A stretch of 64,000 nucleotides of DNA from Hemibagrus wyckioides (lineage: Eukaryota > Chordata > Actinopteri > Siluriformes > Bagridae), in contig NC_080711.1 of assembly GCF_019097595.1 (NCBI RefSeq), forward strand, positions 16,013,428-16,077,427, written 5' to 3'. Below are positions 37,731-49,640 of the stretch, one piece after another. Within the stretch, counting starts at the first letter, position 1; every line of letters starts with the position of its first letter. Both the position numbers and the translations under genes were made by a program. The notes beneath the pieces are model-generated. The model saw nothing but the letters and a program-made list of their open reading frames with translations. It was not told the origin of the DNA and did not search any database.

Positions 37731-37762
<32 letters not shown>
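37731..37762. repeat. (GT)n microsatellite
   Basis: Pure GT run of about 16 units. Confidence 0.95.
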
Positions 37763-37765
<3 letters not shown>

Positions 37766-38099
37766 ATTGTTGTTAGAAGGCTGAGGGATCAATCATTCAA
37801 CTTGGAACAGAGCAAATATACACCCTTCTTAATTCTTCCTTTTTTTTTTTTTTTTACAACTATGTACAGAACGAGAGCTTCAACTCTGTTTAACTATGAG
37901 GAAATCCTCTCCACCAGAGTGGGATCCAGGGACCCCCAGGAATCCATAAAGCATAGCCAGGGGGTCTGGGATTTTTATTTATTTATTTATTTACATAGTC
38001 GCATATATTTAAGCTATACATAATAATAGTTTATAATAGTTAATAATAATTTAGAGTTCACAGCACCATCTTATCTCATATTGGATCTATTATATATCT

Positions 38100-38440
38100 A
38101 TTATCCATCGATCCATTAGTGGTTTCCTACACAGGGTCACAGGGAGTGTGGAGACAGTGCTAGTGGACACTCAGGACAGGTTGCTAACCCATAACAGGGC
38201 AGAATTTCCACATCACTCACTCACTCACTCACTCACTCGCTCACTCGCTCACTCACTCACTCGCTCGCTCAATATGGACAATTTAGAGATGCCATTCAGC
38301 CCATAACATGTCTTTGGACTGGGAGAGGAAACCAGAGAACTTGAAGGAAACCTTGAGGTACTTGGAGAAAATGCTACCTCTATGCCAAGAGGACAGAGGC
38401 GGGGATCAACCCCCCAAACCGCAAACCTCAATAACTAAAA
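38100..38440 (+). repeat. Common fish dispersed repeat (F), longer copy with CACT array
   Basis: Order seen: CTACACAGGGTCACAGGGAG, CAGGTTGCTAACCC, a CACT/CGCT tetranucleotide array (38213-38272), ATGGACAATTTAGAGATGCC, ATGTCTTTGGACTGGGAGAG, GAAACC..., then GGCGGGGATCAACCCCCCAA. This is the layout of a very frequent teleost repeat that I remember but cannot name with certainty. The overlapping open frame (38308-38553) is spurious. Confidence 0.75.
38213..38272. repeat. (CACT)n/(CGCT)n array
   Basis: About 15 tetranucleotide units, mostly CACT with CGCT variants, inside repeat F. Confidence 0.93.
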
Positions 38441-38668
38441 TAATCCTCAATGACTACAAAAAAGTGAGTAGCCAACAAATAATATCAACCTGGAGCTTAT
38501 ATATTGTCTGTAAAAAAAAATCTATTCTAGAAAAAAACCCTCTATGGCTCTAATAAATAGAGAAAATATTACTGTGCACTTTCAAAATAATGTTCACGAA
38601 ATTAATCTGATTTAGTTATTTCACAGTAAAAGGACACAAAAAAGATTAAGAATGCCTGCTCTAAAGGT

Positions 38669-39033
38669 ACTTCCAGGATTTTGTGCTCACAGAAATGCAA
38701 AATTAAGCAAACTCCGCAAGATTTGGATGAGCGTACAATTTTTAAAAGGTATTGCAGATTTTCTACAGATCTTCATGTGTAAAGTCAAGATGTCATCACA
38801 AACGTATTCAACGAGGCTTTTGTTGATTCATGTGCATCGTACTGCAATCATAAAAAGTAATTGCCTATGTGTCATCACTGGTAGTACTTTAAAAGAAGAA
38901 TCCTGTTCTTGCAGATTCACCAGTTCATGTAGTTTTCTGCAAAAACAGCACAAAAGCACAAAAGTTGCATCACAAATTTTGATAAAAGCTGCAGCAAAAT
39001 CAAGCATTGTTGGCCACAGCAATCATAAAAAAA
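38669..39033 (+). repeat. Dispersed repeat X, copy 4 (longest)
   Basis: Begins TTCCAGGATTTTGTG, includes AATTGCCTATGTGTCATCAC then TGGTAGT, CACCAGTTCATGTAGTTTTC and GCTGCAGCAAAATCAAGC, and ends CAATCATAAAAAAACTGTG before a short GT run. About 365 bp makes it the most complete copy. It overlaps a 141-codon frame (38652-39077) that the other copies do not share. Confidence 0.78.
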
Positions 39034-39714
39034 CTGTGTGTGTGTGTGAGTGTATTTGTGTCTGTCTGACTGTCTGATCCAATAAATTTATCATCTTATA
39101 TACTGTTGTTATTTTCCTTCAACAATGCACCCTGTCATACTTAAAGAATATATGAATATATTTTTGTACTTCTAATTGCTATCAGAATATCCACTGCCTA
39201 TTTCTCGTGAATATTAGCATGGCACATAGCATGGTGAAATACATATTGTGTGAACATTACAATGAGATAAGCTGCAGAAAGTGACAGAGACTAGGTTGCT
39301 CGGGAATAGGAGCACCATTTTAGTGTAAACAAGCTACTTTCCTGTTTTAAACAATACAACCATTGGAACATTTTATGCTGCTTTGCACACAGTTCTGTCC
39401 CCCTGTGTCTTGTACTGTAAGCGCCTTTAAAGAGAAGACGATTCTTTGATGTGGTCTGCAGAGCCACATGGGCAAATTGTCCCCCACCTGCTATCTTCTG
39501 GAAGAAAATTTCCATGAAGTGTCCCTAGAGCTCAACGCCACCCACTCAAGCAGATGTTCTTGTAACACAGGTCTGTAAAGCAATGTGGGATCAGGCTGTG
39601 GTCATGAATGCTCTATAGACCTGGCCATTAAAAGCTCAGTGCACTGAGACAGAAACTGAACAATGCAATTGCAATATCTACAGAGGAATCGGATTACATA
39701 CTGTACATACAGTA
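39034..39714. other. Unique sequence, no gene recognised
   Basis: AT-rich spacer; no supported feature. The last bases before the next element are TA (39713-39714), the usual Tc1 target dinucleotide. Confidence 0.5.
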
Positions 39715-40257
39715 CACTCACTGAACAATTTATTAGGAACACCTGTACACCTACTGATTAATGCAGTTATCTAATCAGCCAATCATGTGGCAGCAGTGCA
39801 ATGCGTAACATCATGCAGATACAGGCTGGTGACTTCAGGTAATGTGTACATCAACAATCCGAATGGGGAAAAAAAAAAAGTGACATCAGTGACTTTAACA
39901 GTGGCATGAGTTTTGTGACAGGCTGGTTTGAGTATTTCTCAAATTGCTAACCAAAGTTGGACTGTTGAAGACCGAACGTAGCATGGTCTGATGGGACTCG
40001 AAGCATACAGACTGTCAGAGGGTCAGAATTTGGCACTAATCCATGGATCCATGGACCCAGTCCAGGCTGTTGGAGGTGGTGTAATTGCATGGGCAATGTT
40101 TTCTTGGCACACTTTGGGCCCATTAGTACTGATCATTCATCAATTGAATATTGCTGCTGACCATCTGCATCCCTTCATAGCCACAATTTACCATCTTTTA
40201 GTGGCTACGTTCAGTACGATAATGCACCAGGTCCCAAAGCAAAAATTCGTCTCAAAG
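39715..40257 (+). mobile_element. Tc1-like transposon (family B), internally deleted and 3'-truncated
   Basis: Starts after a TA with CACTCACTGAACAATTTATT and AGGAACACC, the left terminal repeat of a very common fish Tc1-like family (from memory). The 5' leader follows to an ATG at 39862. The sequence then jumps near 39955 from the N-terminal region into the catalytic region; the missing middle is about what the fragment at 11305-11575 contains. It ends without a right terminal repeat, just after the second catalytic aspartate region. Confidence 0.8.
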
Positions 40258-40260
40258 TGA
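39862..40260 (+). pseudogene. Broken Tc1-like transposase (family B)
   Basis: An A-run expanded right after the start (ATGGGGAAAAAAAAAAAG) shifts the frame within a few codons. After the internal deletion an open frame from 39991 reads GGGVIAWAMFSWHTLGPLV and NIAADHLHPF, the core of a Tc1 DDE transposase. The GAT of the expected second catalytic aspartate (40218-40220) is intact as DNA but lies in a different frame from that core. The C-terminus with the glutamate is absent. Confidence 0.78.
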
Positions 40261-42608
40261 GTGTATATCATAATGATACATTAAACACACCTTTAATGCA
40301 CATGCAGAACATGAAATATTGTGAAACATGGACAACTGATTGTACCAAAGTATATTTGAGGATAAATATAAAACATAATGCAATTAAAACTAGACAACCC
40401 AAGTGGGTACCTAAGGGACATTTTGGACTGACATGTTAGACAGCACTCTCTACTGCATAAAATGATCAGTTAAGAAAAGAAGAATGGTGCTCATTCCTCT
40501 AAAACAGATCCAGAAATGAGTAGAATCTACTGGATGTTAAGGTGCACTGAAGGTATTCTAAAAGATATTGGTGCTTACTAAGATGCTCTTTTTAGGATGT
40601 CTCACCTGTCTGCAGAACTGTGAGCATCCTGAGGCTTTCACATGCACAGTGAGCTTGCTATTAAATGAGTGATGTTACCACTCCTGTACATTATTTAGGA
40701 GTGTACAGTAATTTGTAAATTCAAGATTAAAAAGAAATATGGAATAAGCAGGTTTGTTAAAATAAGGGAAAACACAAATGAAGTGCATAAGCTCATTGCA
40801 TCCTAGTTGCAGTATTATTATTTATACAGACAGCTCACTTGCTGTCATTCTCTGTGTGAGGCCTAGCATTCCTCTGATGTAGGCCCTCAGTGTTTTGGAC
40901 TTAGCCGATAACCTTGTTTCATTGGCCGAATGTGCAGGAACAGAGGGAGTCTGGGATACATCAGGATCAGGCATAGCCACATGGGTTCTGACACTGGCTC
41001 CGTGCTTCATCGACATACAACAATATACAACTGACAGGTCTGTGCGCACATACACTAACACACGCCCACACAGACACATTTATGGCATGCTCATGAGCCA
41101 GCTTGACAGGGCATGGGGATTTTTTGTGTACAGGAAGTGCAAGGTCTGACAAGCCTTATGTGCAGGCCTCTGGGGGACAGCGATCTCAAATGGCCTTAGG
41201 TGCAGTAACACAATGACTTAGACTGTCTGACTGCAATTAATTCTATTTGGGTTTTTTTCCTTTTCTGGGTACAGTATATACAGCAATCAAAGGCTAGTCA
41301 TACCTCAACCTTTTGATGACAGTATGAGCATCATGGGAAAAATGCATGACTGTCTCGTAGAGGTGTGCTGTCAGAAAAGATCGACAGACTCGAGACAGGC
41401 GGAAGGGGGTATGGGCTGAAATGAAGGCATGATCTAACAAAGTGCACAGGTATGCCAGCTACCGCCTGCCTACCACCCACCACACCCCCCCCGTTCCACC
41501 ACCAGCACCACCACCACCATTAACCATACTCCAATCATTCTTGGAACTAACTGAGATGAAAAGATGCCTTGTCTCTAAATCTAATCCCACCCCATTTAGT
41601 CAACACGTCTCGAGTAAGCGGCAGCAATCATAACATCCATCAAACACCTACACATGCCTACAGCAATGGGCCACAGGTGTGTGGATGGTGATCAAAAGGC
41701 AAACAAAAGATTACTTTTTTCAATGAGCGGGAAGACAGAGGCAAAGAATAGTTAGGGGTATGCTCTTACAACTAACCTGTCAGTTATCACCAGGAGAAAC
41801 AAGACATGTTGCAAATTCTTTATTAATGATCTCTTCAAGCACCTAAAACTAAACAGGAAAGTCATATTTCAAGTGTAGTTTCCAAACTTTCACTTGAGCC
41901 CATATCTTGAAATTAAAATATAAATGTAATTAAAATACTGTCAGTCAGTTACCATTAGCATTTTTAAACACCTGTAGATACAAGTGGAAAAATTATGTGG
42001 AAGGCACAGTTTTCTTTCCATGATTCAACTAATACACTGGGACTGTAAGTAACCAACAAGTGGTGAAAATGTAGTGGAGCACATACAACCTTTTTTTGCT
42101 GAAACAGAAATATCCATTAAAGCTTTGTTGCAGCTTTGTCTTTGTCACATTTAGCATTCTCAGCTAAAAGTCTCATGCAAAATAGAAATTCATTCACACC
42201 ATTTCAGCATGGCACAAGTGAAGTTATGGTAATTACAGCACAGTTCAATGACTCATGATGTGAGACAGTGGGGCAATAAATAAACAGCCTATAGGGTTTT
42301 TTTACGGTTTTTCCCTCTGTGCTTTTTTCAGAGTATCACTATCATACAAACATTTTTCTCTGAAACTGCAAGTTACAGAATTCACAATGAAAATCCTTGT
42401 AGAATATGCTAAATTTAACAGCTTTAGGATGTGTATTTCAGTTTACTTTGACTGGAAGATTTGTTAAAGATATGCATCCAGTGTTAAATAGCCTTAAGGG
42501 TTTATCCAAAACAATATTAAATATTGAGCAACCATTGGAACTGACAGTCATGCAAATTTTGGACAACACAGAAATTCTACTATAGCAATAATTTCACAAA
42601 GAATGAAG
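40261..42608. other. Unique sequence, no gene recognised
   Basis: Single-copy. Includes a CCA-rich stretch (41480-41522). Overlapping open frames near 40822-41152 on both strands show no known domain. Confidence 0.55.
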
Positions 42609-42765
42609 GGTGATGAGACAGACTACGGGGAGGAAGTGGATCTGCTTATGGACTGGTGCACTGAGGGCAAACTTCACCTCAACGTCAACAAGTCTAGGGA
42701 ACTGATCATTGACTTCAGGAAACTGAGAGTGCATCACAAACCCAGCTCCATACCAGCTTAAGCTC
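42609..42765 (+). mobile_element. LINE reverse transcriptase fragment (CR1/L2/Rex-like)
   Basis: One frame reads GDETDYGEEVDLLMDWC, then KLHLNVNKSRELIIDFRK. This is the region after the catalytic YADD box in the reverse transcriptase of fish non-LTR retrotransposons (pattern W-C-x-x-x-x-L-x-L-N-x-x-K-T/S-K-E-x-I-x-D-F-R). The frame is lost after about 50 codons and nothing upstream is readable. The LINE 3' end at 42985 could be the tail of the same decayed insertion, with most of the remaining ORF deleted. Confidence 0.8.
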
Positions 42766-42984
42766 AGGGTCCACTGGGACAGTGTTCAGGATGAAGCAGT
42801 TAATACAGACAAATGAATGAATGTGCAATACTATTCCTGACATAATTATTAACAGAATATTAGCTATTAGACTATCTATCTTCAACCCCTCTTGTACCAC
42901 TAGAGTTTATAAAGGTTATAGCTTGCATGTGCACTGCGTTTCATCCAGTACTGCTGTGCGCATTATCTCTATTTATGTTTGGTT

Positions 42985-43160
42985 ATAGTCACACTGTCCA
43001 GTATCACCTAGATGAAGACTTCTAAGTTTGGTTCTTCTAATGTTTCTTTTCCTAATATCATTTCTTTGAGCTTTTCCTTCCCACTGTCTCCTCTGGCTTG
43101 CTCATTAGGGATAAATGTAAAGTGCATTGTAGTTTTCTAAAACATTAAAAAAAAATAATG
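42985..43160 (+). mobile_element. LINE 3' end-like repeat R, copy 3
   Basis: CACTGTCCAGTATCACCTAG, ATGAAGACTTCTAAG, GAGCTTTTCCTTCCCACTG, CTCTGGCTTGCTCATTAGGG, then AAAGTGCATTGTAG and an A-rich end. Same order as copies at 22765 and 32812. Its position 220 bp after a same-strand reverse transcriptase fragment suggests one original LINE insertion. Confidence 0.65.
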
Positions 43161-46100
43161 AAAATTTATATTCCTGCTTACGATTTATTGGTGGGTGTAG
43201 GGAAATAACCAAAGAGAGTAAAGGGGAAGAGAGAAAGATTAAGCAAGACTGCTTTAAACCAGCTGGGACACAGGAGCTAACTTGAGACCTCTTGCAATTC
43301 AGAGCAGGAAATGATCTTTGACCTTGGAGCTGGGCTACTGTACTTACCCAATCACATAAGCCAACACTATAACCCTATGTGAAGGCCCTTCGAGGATACC
43401 TGCCATGCTTCGAGACCGGACACGGGAAAGACACAGCCATTTCAGTCACCGGCCCCCAAAGCGGCAGGCCAGAGGTTTTGTGAACAATTTAAGGAGGCAG
43501 CGATGAAATGGATCTCCCCCAAAGCTGCTGGAAGTGGGCAGAAGCCACAGCCACAGCAGTGGAGTGCCAGCCATCGAGGCGTGAGTACACATGGTTTGTA
43601 TTTGGACCCATGTTGTGCCAGGAAGAAAAGGAAAATTTTTGCTTCCCACTCCTGCAGAAGGGTGAGCTGCTCATCCTTTCCCCAATCCAATACTGAGCAC
43701 AGTGCCCTCCTATTCACTCACACCCATCCTGAGGCCCAGGGAAAGGCTGAAATGGTTCAGACCGCACAATCATATTCAATCAGATTGTTACAGAAACAGT
43801 GTAGCACAGCACAGCTGGGAAGTGGTTGACTAAGGTAACTTTTAACAAGAATTGCTATGCTTGCAATTCCACAGTTTCATACAAAGCATGTCCAAAAAAA
43901 GGTTTAAGTACAAAGCCACCTTTTTTTAAAAACTTTTTAATCACTTATTTTATGGCTTAATTCTCACTGGCAAACTCACTAGGAATCTTGCATTATCTTC
44001 GGAACATTAGAACAACATTTAAATAATTACTATTTCAGATTAGAATAGCAGGCAGTGTAATCTATAAGACAATGAAGGCACTAACTTCTAAAAATCATAC
44101 AGCGAAGTAAAAGTTTTGAGGTCAGCCATTATCCTCGCCTAATTCGCTACAGACATTGCCCATTTTAAAAAACCTCTTTTTACAACAATCCCACATAAAA
44201 AAAAAAAAAAAAAAAGGATTTTTGAAACACATTAATAAATGTTATTAATAAATGTTTTTAATTTCGTAATACATGGTTTGGTCCTCCTCATTTTTATAAC
44301 ACTGAGATTATGACTCTACTAGAGTCTTGTATCCTATTGTTTCACATGTTTGTTGAACAAGTAACATGTAGATTTTGCCTAAACACCTTAAAGATATCCC
44401 AGAATGTGGAATTGTTACAGTTGTGCTCTGTTTGGATATGAATCACAAAAACTACCTTAGCCCCTGGTTAATGCTGGGTTACCTGTTGGTTACTGATTGT
44501 ATGCACCCTACTGACACTGTATAAGACATTTTTCTCTTCCTGTTCAAGTTAGGTGTAGGAATGAACTCGTTCTAGGTCACAAAAATGACTTCTTTTGCAA
44601 AGCTGTTGGATCGGACACGTGAATTGTTTTAATTAATCCGTTTAAGTGCCTTGACTGTAAATAACATCCTTGAAATTGGACAGTGCGCAATCAAGTGAAG
44701 CACTTATAAGCATGGCACAACAGGCAGAGGTGAGTGAATTATACATTTGTAAAGGTGATTGTGGCATATGAGAAATCCTGTGGCACTCTTCAGATTAGGG
44801 GTACAGTTAACTGAAAAAAACCCAAAATGAATAAATCTCTATCGATAAAGCTGACACAGTGTACTCCAGCATCTGATTTAGGCATACTTCAGTAGCAGCA
44901 GAGCAAATCTAATCCCCAAGCGAATTTAATTCTTAAGTGGGCTGTGGAAGCAAACAGCCATTAACTCAGTCTACTTTTCATTGCTTTATGTCTTTAAACA
45001 AGACAGAGCAGGCTTGCTGGAAGCCTTCAAGCTGGGCAGAGGGGGCGTGGACTAAGATTATCCTAATCTTAAATTCCTTCACTGTAATACACCAGTTACA
45101 TTCCCCAGCACCTGGTCTACCTCACCTCACCTCTCTGTTTCCTCTGTGCGACAACGTGGGGCTCACAGAGCTTGGAGATTTTGTATTTTACCCAGAAAAA
45201 AATTAGGATCAACCCAAAATCCTAAACTTCAGAGCAGCATGGAATAATGATCATTCCAAAAACATACTGACAGTTGAACCCAAAATCCTCAGGCTGCCTG
45301 TATGCTTGAACACTTGTATTTTAATATTGTTTCACAGTGGGATGTAAATAAAATAATGTTTCCCATGTCCTTGCAGACTTAAAACTCACTCCAAACATTA
45401 TTCTTAAATCATAGTAACATCTAATATACTTGGTAACTGTAACATGTAACTGTACATTTAACCATCTAGTTTGGTTATAATAAATATAAGTATTCATATC
45501 CATTGAAATGAATGGACCAGAACTAACTGTTCTATTATTTTTCATGAATTGATCTGGTTTTACACAGAATTGACCCCATGCAAGTTAAATAAGTTCACCT
45601 TTGAAATAATTTGATAACTTCAGAAAGGTATAACTGTACTTGTGCAAAGACACAGGACTGATAGAAGCTAAGATTAGGTACAAAATAAACTGACATCCAT
45701 GTACATTTTAAGTTATTACACAATGCCTTGTGGTCTTATCCCATGACAGTTACATTACTAGTGCACACTAGAGTATAACACACCACTATAATATTCTAGA
45801 GCCACATTTATGTAAATTCACAAATAACAAAAACATTTCTGTCCAGTCTGACATCAACAGCTTTGACCGAACATAATCCTTTAAGACCAGATTCCATTAA
45901 AACCACTTAATGAAGGTCCAGTGCAACAGGACATGGACTGTTTGTGGGTCTGCAAGATGGACTTAGACACATCAGACGAATTACCTTCCTGTCATCTGGA
46001 CATAAATACCCCTTCAGATGTGAGATGAGGAAAGGAAGAGGGCCTTTGAGCATGTTCCAAGACAAACCCTGCCTTAGTTGGCACTCTCAGAGAGTCTTTC

Positions 46101-49100
46101 CCAGGAGCCCAAATGCAGGAAGAGCCCTGCAGAGAAGAACCTGGACTTCCTCCTCTACTGCCTCAAGTACCCCAAAGCAGAGGATGCAATTATGTCCTGT
46201 TCTTTCACCCTGACATGTGCAACTTCTCATTAATAACTGCATAAAACAGAGGATGAAAAACAAAAAGGCTCATTTGAATTTGGATTAGTCTGAATATACG
46301 CTGACTCGACAGCAAGGTAAGTGAGCAATAGGTTTTTGGCAAAACAAAAGGTGTTCTGGATCTTCATGTGTGGTGTGCTGAATCTTTAGGTGTGGTGTGA
46401 TATGCTGCTCCTCATGTTACAGATTTCTGTCTCCACTAAAGTTGAGAAATTCTGAATCATAGCCATGACCTAGGTTTTGTAATTTGAAGCTCTACTTTTT
46501 TTTTTAAGCACACCAATAGAGCAGAGGTACATGAACAATTACACAATACATAATTTAATATTTCCTTTTTTTCAAACTCTCTTTTAACCTTTTAGCCCTA
46601 CTCTCTCAAACATATAATCACATTCATACCATCTTTGTCTTCTCTCTCTCAATTAAATCTAAGCCCTACTGTAGCTCAAACACCTCGAATAAGGGAAGTG
46701 TTAGAATATAAATCACAGTATCTAATTAGTATAAAACAGTAGAAATTGCTCAATTTCAGGGGAAATTCCAGTAAGTAGGAGGGGGAGTAGATGTAAGTTG
46801 AACCCCATCCATTCTGACAATTTGGTACAGACAGGGTAACCCAACACACTGTTTATTTGACCACACTTTCCGTACGCGCGTATCATATTCAAAACCGCCA
46901 GCATCAGAAGAAAGGGCCCTTTCCTTCTCACAACAATGCCAGAGCTGTTCGGAAGTCTTTATGTAATACAAAGGGCTCTGCAGGGGGAGCACACACAGTT
47001 TAATATGCCATTCACCAGCTCTGTTATCCTGCACAAAACACACATACACACACTCCAGTGACACATCACAGCAGGAACCAGTATACTCCAGGCCAATCCA
47101 GCACCTGTTTGGAACCCAAGGGCAAAAAACAGCCCTCAGAAACGTTCAGCAATTGCTTGGTTTGCTTTTTATCATGTTTTATAAGACAAAAGCTGCTTAT
47201 AGTTTTCATTGTATGGGTCAGAAACGTTGTCCAGTATTGCATCAGATTTCAAGGCCTTGCTCATTTTCTTTTAACACAAAGCTCTAGACTAAAGCTAAAA
47301 ACACAAGCATTGTAAAATTTAGCTAGCAAGCGCTCTGTTTGGATAGTTTAACAGAGCAGGAAGTTCTGATCACAAACTGATCTGATTAGGCTCATGCCTA
47401 TCTCACTTTAGCATATAGCAATTCAAAACCATTTACTCTGTGAGAAAAGCACACTTGGCTAGCAATGTATTCAGCACCTCTCCATGTTGCCTCGGATTTC
47501 AAGGCCTTGCTATTTGTTTTACCACAGCGCTCCAAACTGAAGCTAATATCTCAATCTCCTTAAAACATATCAGTCACAAATTAGCATCGCCTTCATAAAC
47601 ATCAATAAATCAGCCCACAAGATCTGAACACACTTTATGTACATCGGTTTAGTAAAACTTACACTGTGGTAACAAACGGAGAGATAGCAGATGCTAGAGC
47701 GGAACTAGTTTATGCTAGCTGCATTGGGTTTCGCTAATGCTAGCCTCAGTGTAAACAGGGGAAGCGCTGAATCAGCTGGCTCTATTGCCACAAAGGGAGC
47801 CTCCTGCTGCCTTTATGAGCAGAGAGGCCAACTCTTCACCTTTTTCTTTTTTTAAAATAAATACACATTATTAAGGATGTCAAGAAAGTTTATAATCTAG
47901 AAATAGATGTTAAACATTTCAGATAGTGGCAGAGAGACTGAGCCCCTACTCACATTTGCTAGGCAGATGTCTTGATCAGAGAAGATCAGAATACTTCACT
48001 TCAACTGAAGAGGAAATGATGAACCAGCCTGCATGTGTTTTATTCACTAAAAACTATACAAGACTTGTGACAAATATATTCTACAAACAGAACTGTAAAG
48101 CTAAATTCCTTAGGGATCGTTTTTGGATCATTGAGATCGAAACACAAATTAATTTTTTGCCTACCTCTCAAAGCATTAATACGAAGACCACCCATATCTT
48201 AGGACAGCCTGTAAAAGATCTCCACAGGGTATTCATGGGTCTTATTATATTTACAACAAAGCCAGTAAAGGCCTGTGTGAAGCTTGTGTTATTTTACAAT
48301 TCCATGGTGCTTCACAAATCAGACTAAATTCAAACAAACACAAAAAAGTCTTCTTATTTTAAGTCTTCTAGCAGCACATGACAAAAGACGTTAATTTATG
48401 TTAATAATGTTCATTAGATTTAATGATCAGGCTCCTTAATTATAAAGACCACATTGGAAAAAAGTATATGAGCTCCTGCTTCGCTGTTGCCTGCTTGGAT
48501 AAGCACCCGGCCAGTAGACAGTCAGCAATATGATGGAGCAGAGACAACATTTAAAGCCAAAAGGCACACATTGTATTGCATGTTGATTAGAAATGTGTGT
48601 CTGTTCTTTCACTCTGATGATAGAAAGTAGGCAGTGATGGCTTGAAGAGTAATCTCAGACCACAGATTATAACCACACAATTAGCTTCTGGGAGAACTGG
48701 AGTCAGACAGTGGAAGCAATCCATGACCACACACATGCATACAGTAAGTGAGAGAGAAAAAACAGAGAGAGAGAGAGAGATAGGGGGAAAAAACAAGAGT
48801 CAGTATACACCAAGAGCCTGATTCGGATGCTGTGCTTCATTCAGAGCGCCAAACATCTGTCTGATAGTGGTATTCACTAACACATGTCAGACACACCTTA
48901 AGCTAGGAAAAGCGAGAGAGAGAGAGGTGGAGACAGAAGGAGAAATCTAGTGTGAGAGAAAGCACAGATGGACATAGGGGCCTCTGCTGGACTGGAACAT
49001 AAACACACAGCAGCCATCATTGTGGGGCAAAGCCAGTGGCACGTTTATTTATGAACATGTCTCAGTCTGGGGCCAGTGTCTTATCCCACCACAAAGGCAC

Positions 49101-49450
49101 AGACGCAAAGGAAAAGACAGTACTGTTCAGCGAATACAGTAGCCATTAATCAAAAATAGGATACAGAATTTTTTTCTTTATTCTACTGTATCTATATTTC
49201 AGAATGGAGCTTGCTGTATACCTAATCAAATGCAATGCTATAATAGCAATTAAAATGTCATCATGTCACTGGTAATCATGAAGTTGAGCATAAAGTGAGC
49301 ATAGCAAATATATGGAGAAACTTCCTTGTAGAATATTTCTTTCTCTGATCAATCCTGTAATAGTAAACCTGGAAAACCTGCCAAAATCACAAATGGTTCC
49401 TTTTCCTTCATCACATACTGTATATTAGCTATAAGGCAGTTAGCAAAAAG
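43161..49450. other. Unique sequence, no gene recognised
   Basis: Includes a locally GC-richer island (43380-43830) open in several frames on both strands, a pure A-run near 44197-44215, a 90-bp local duplication (47229-47322 and 47478-47570), and a GA run near 48763-48781. No open frame resembles a known protein. Confidence 0.5.
47229..47570. repeat. Local duplication of about 90 bp
   Basis: GATTTCAAGGCCTTGCT at about 47245 recurs at about 47495, followed in both copies by a similar T-rich stretch, ACA-AGC-CTC, and CTAAAGCTAA/CTGAAGCTAA. The copies are about 250 bp apart in the same direction and have diverged. Confidence 0.65.
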
Positions 49451-49452
49451 TA

Positions 49453-49510
49453 AACACACACACAGACACACACACACACACATTCACACACACACACACA
49501 CACACACACA
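49453..49510. repeat. (CA)n microsatellite, interrupted
   Basis: CA run with GA and TT interruptions, about 29 units. Confidence 0.95.
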
Positions 49511-49588
49511 AATTATGCAGTGCTCTCATAGATTATGCCACCGTTCTGTGTAGGAAGTATAGTTGGACTTAGCAGTGGAAAAGAGAAT

Positions 49589-49640
49589 GCGTGTGTGTGC
49601 GTGTGTGTGTGTATGTGTATGTGTGTGTGTGTGTGTGTGA
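49589..49640. repeat. (GT)n microsatellite, interrupted
   Basis: GT run with CG and TA variants. It lies only 80 bp after a CA run, so the two could pair as an imperfect hairpin. Confidence 0.93.

Larger units (their letters stand above)
35971..38099. other. Unique sequence with GT/CA microsatellites, no gene recognised
   Basis: GT run at 37284-37314, CA run at 37413-37452, GT run at 37731-37762, a T-run near 37841 and an (ATTT)n run near 37978. Open frames of 110-143 codons cross the microsatellites and are Cys/Val or His/Thr artefacts at those points. Confidence 0.6.

Noticed and set aside
38652..39077. 141-codon open frame
   Set aside because: Lies inside dispersed repeat X; the other copies of X do not keep the frame.
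47926..48327. 133-codon plus-strand open frame
   Set aside because: No recognised motif; A/T-rich codons as expected from non-coding sequence.
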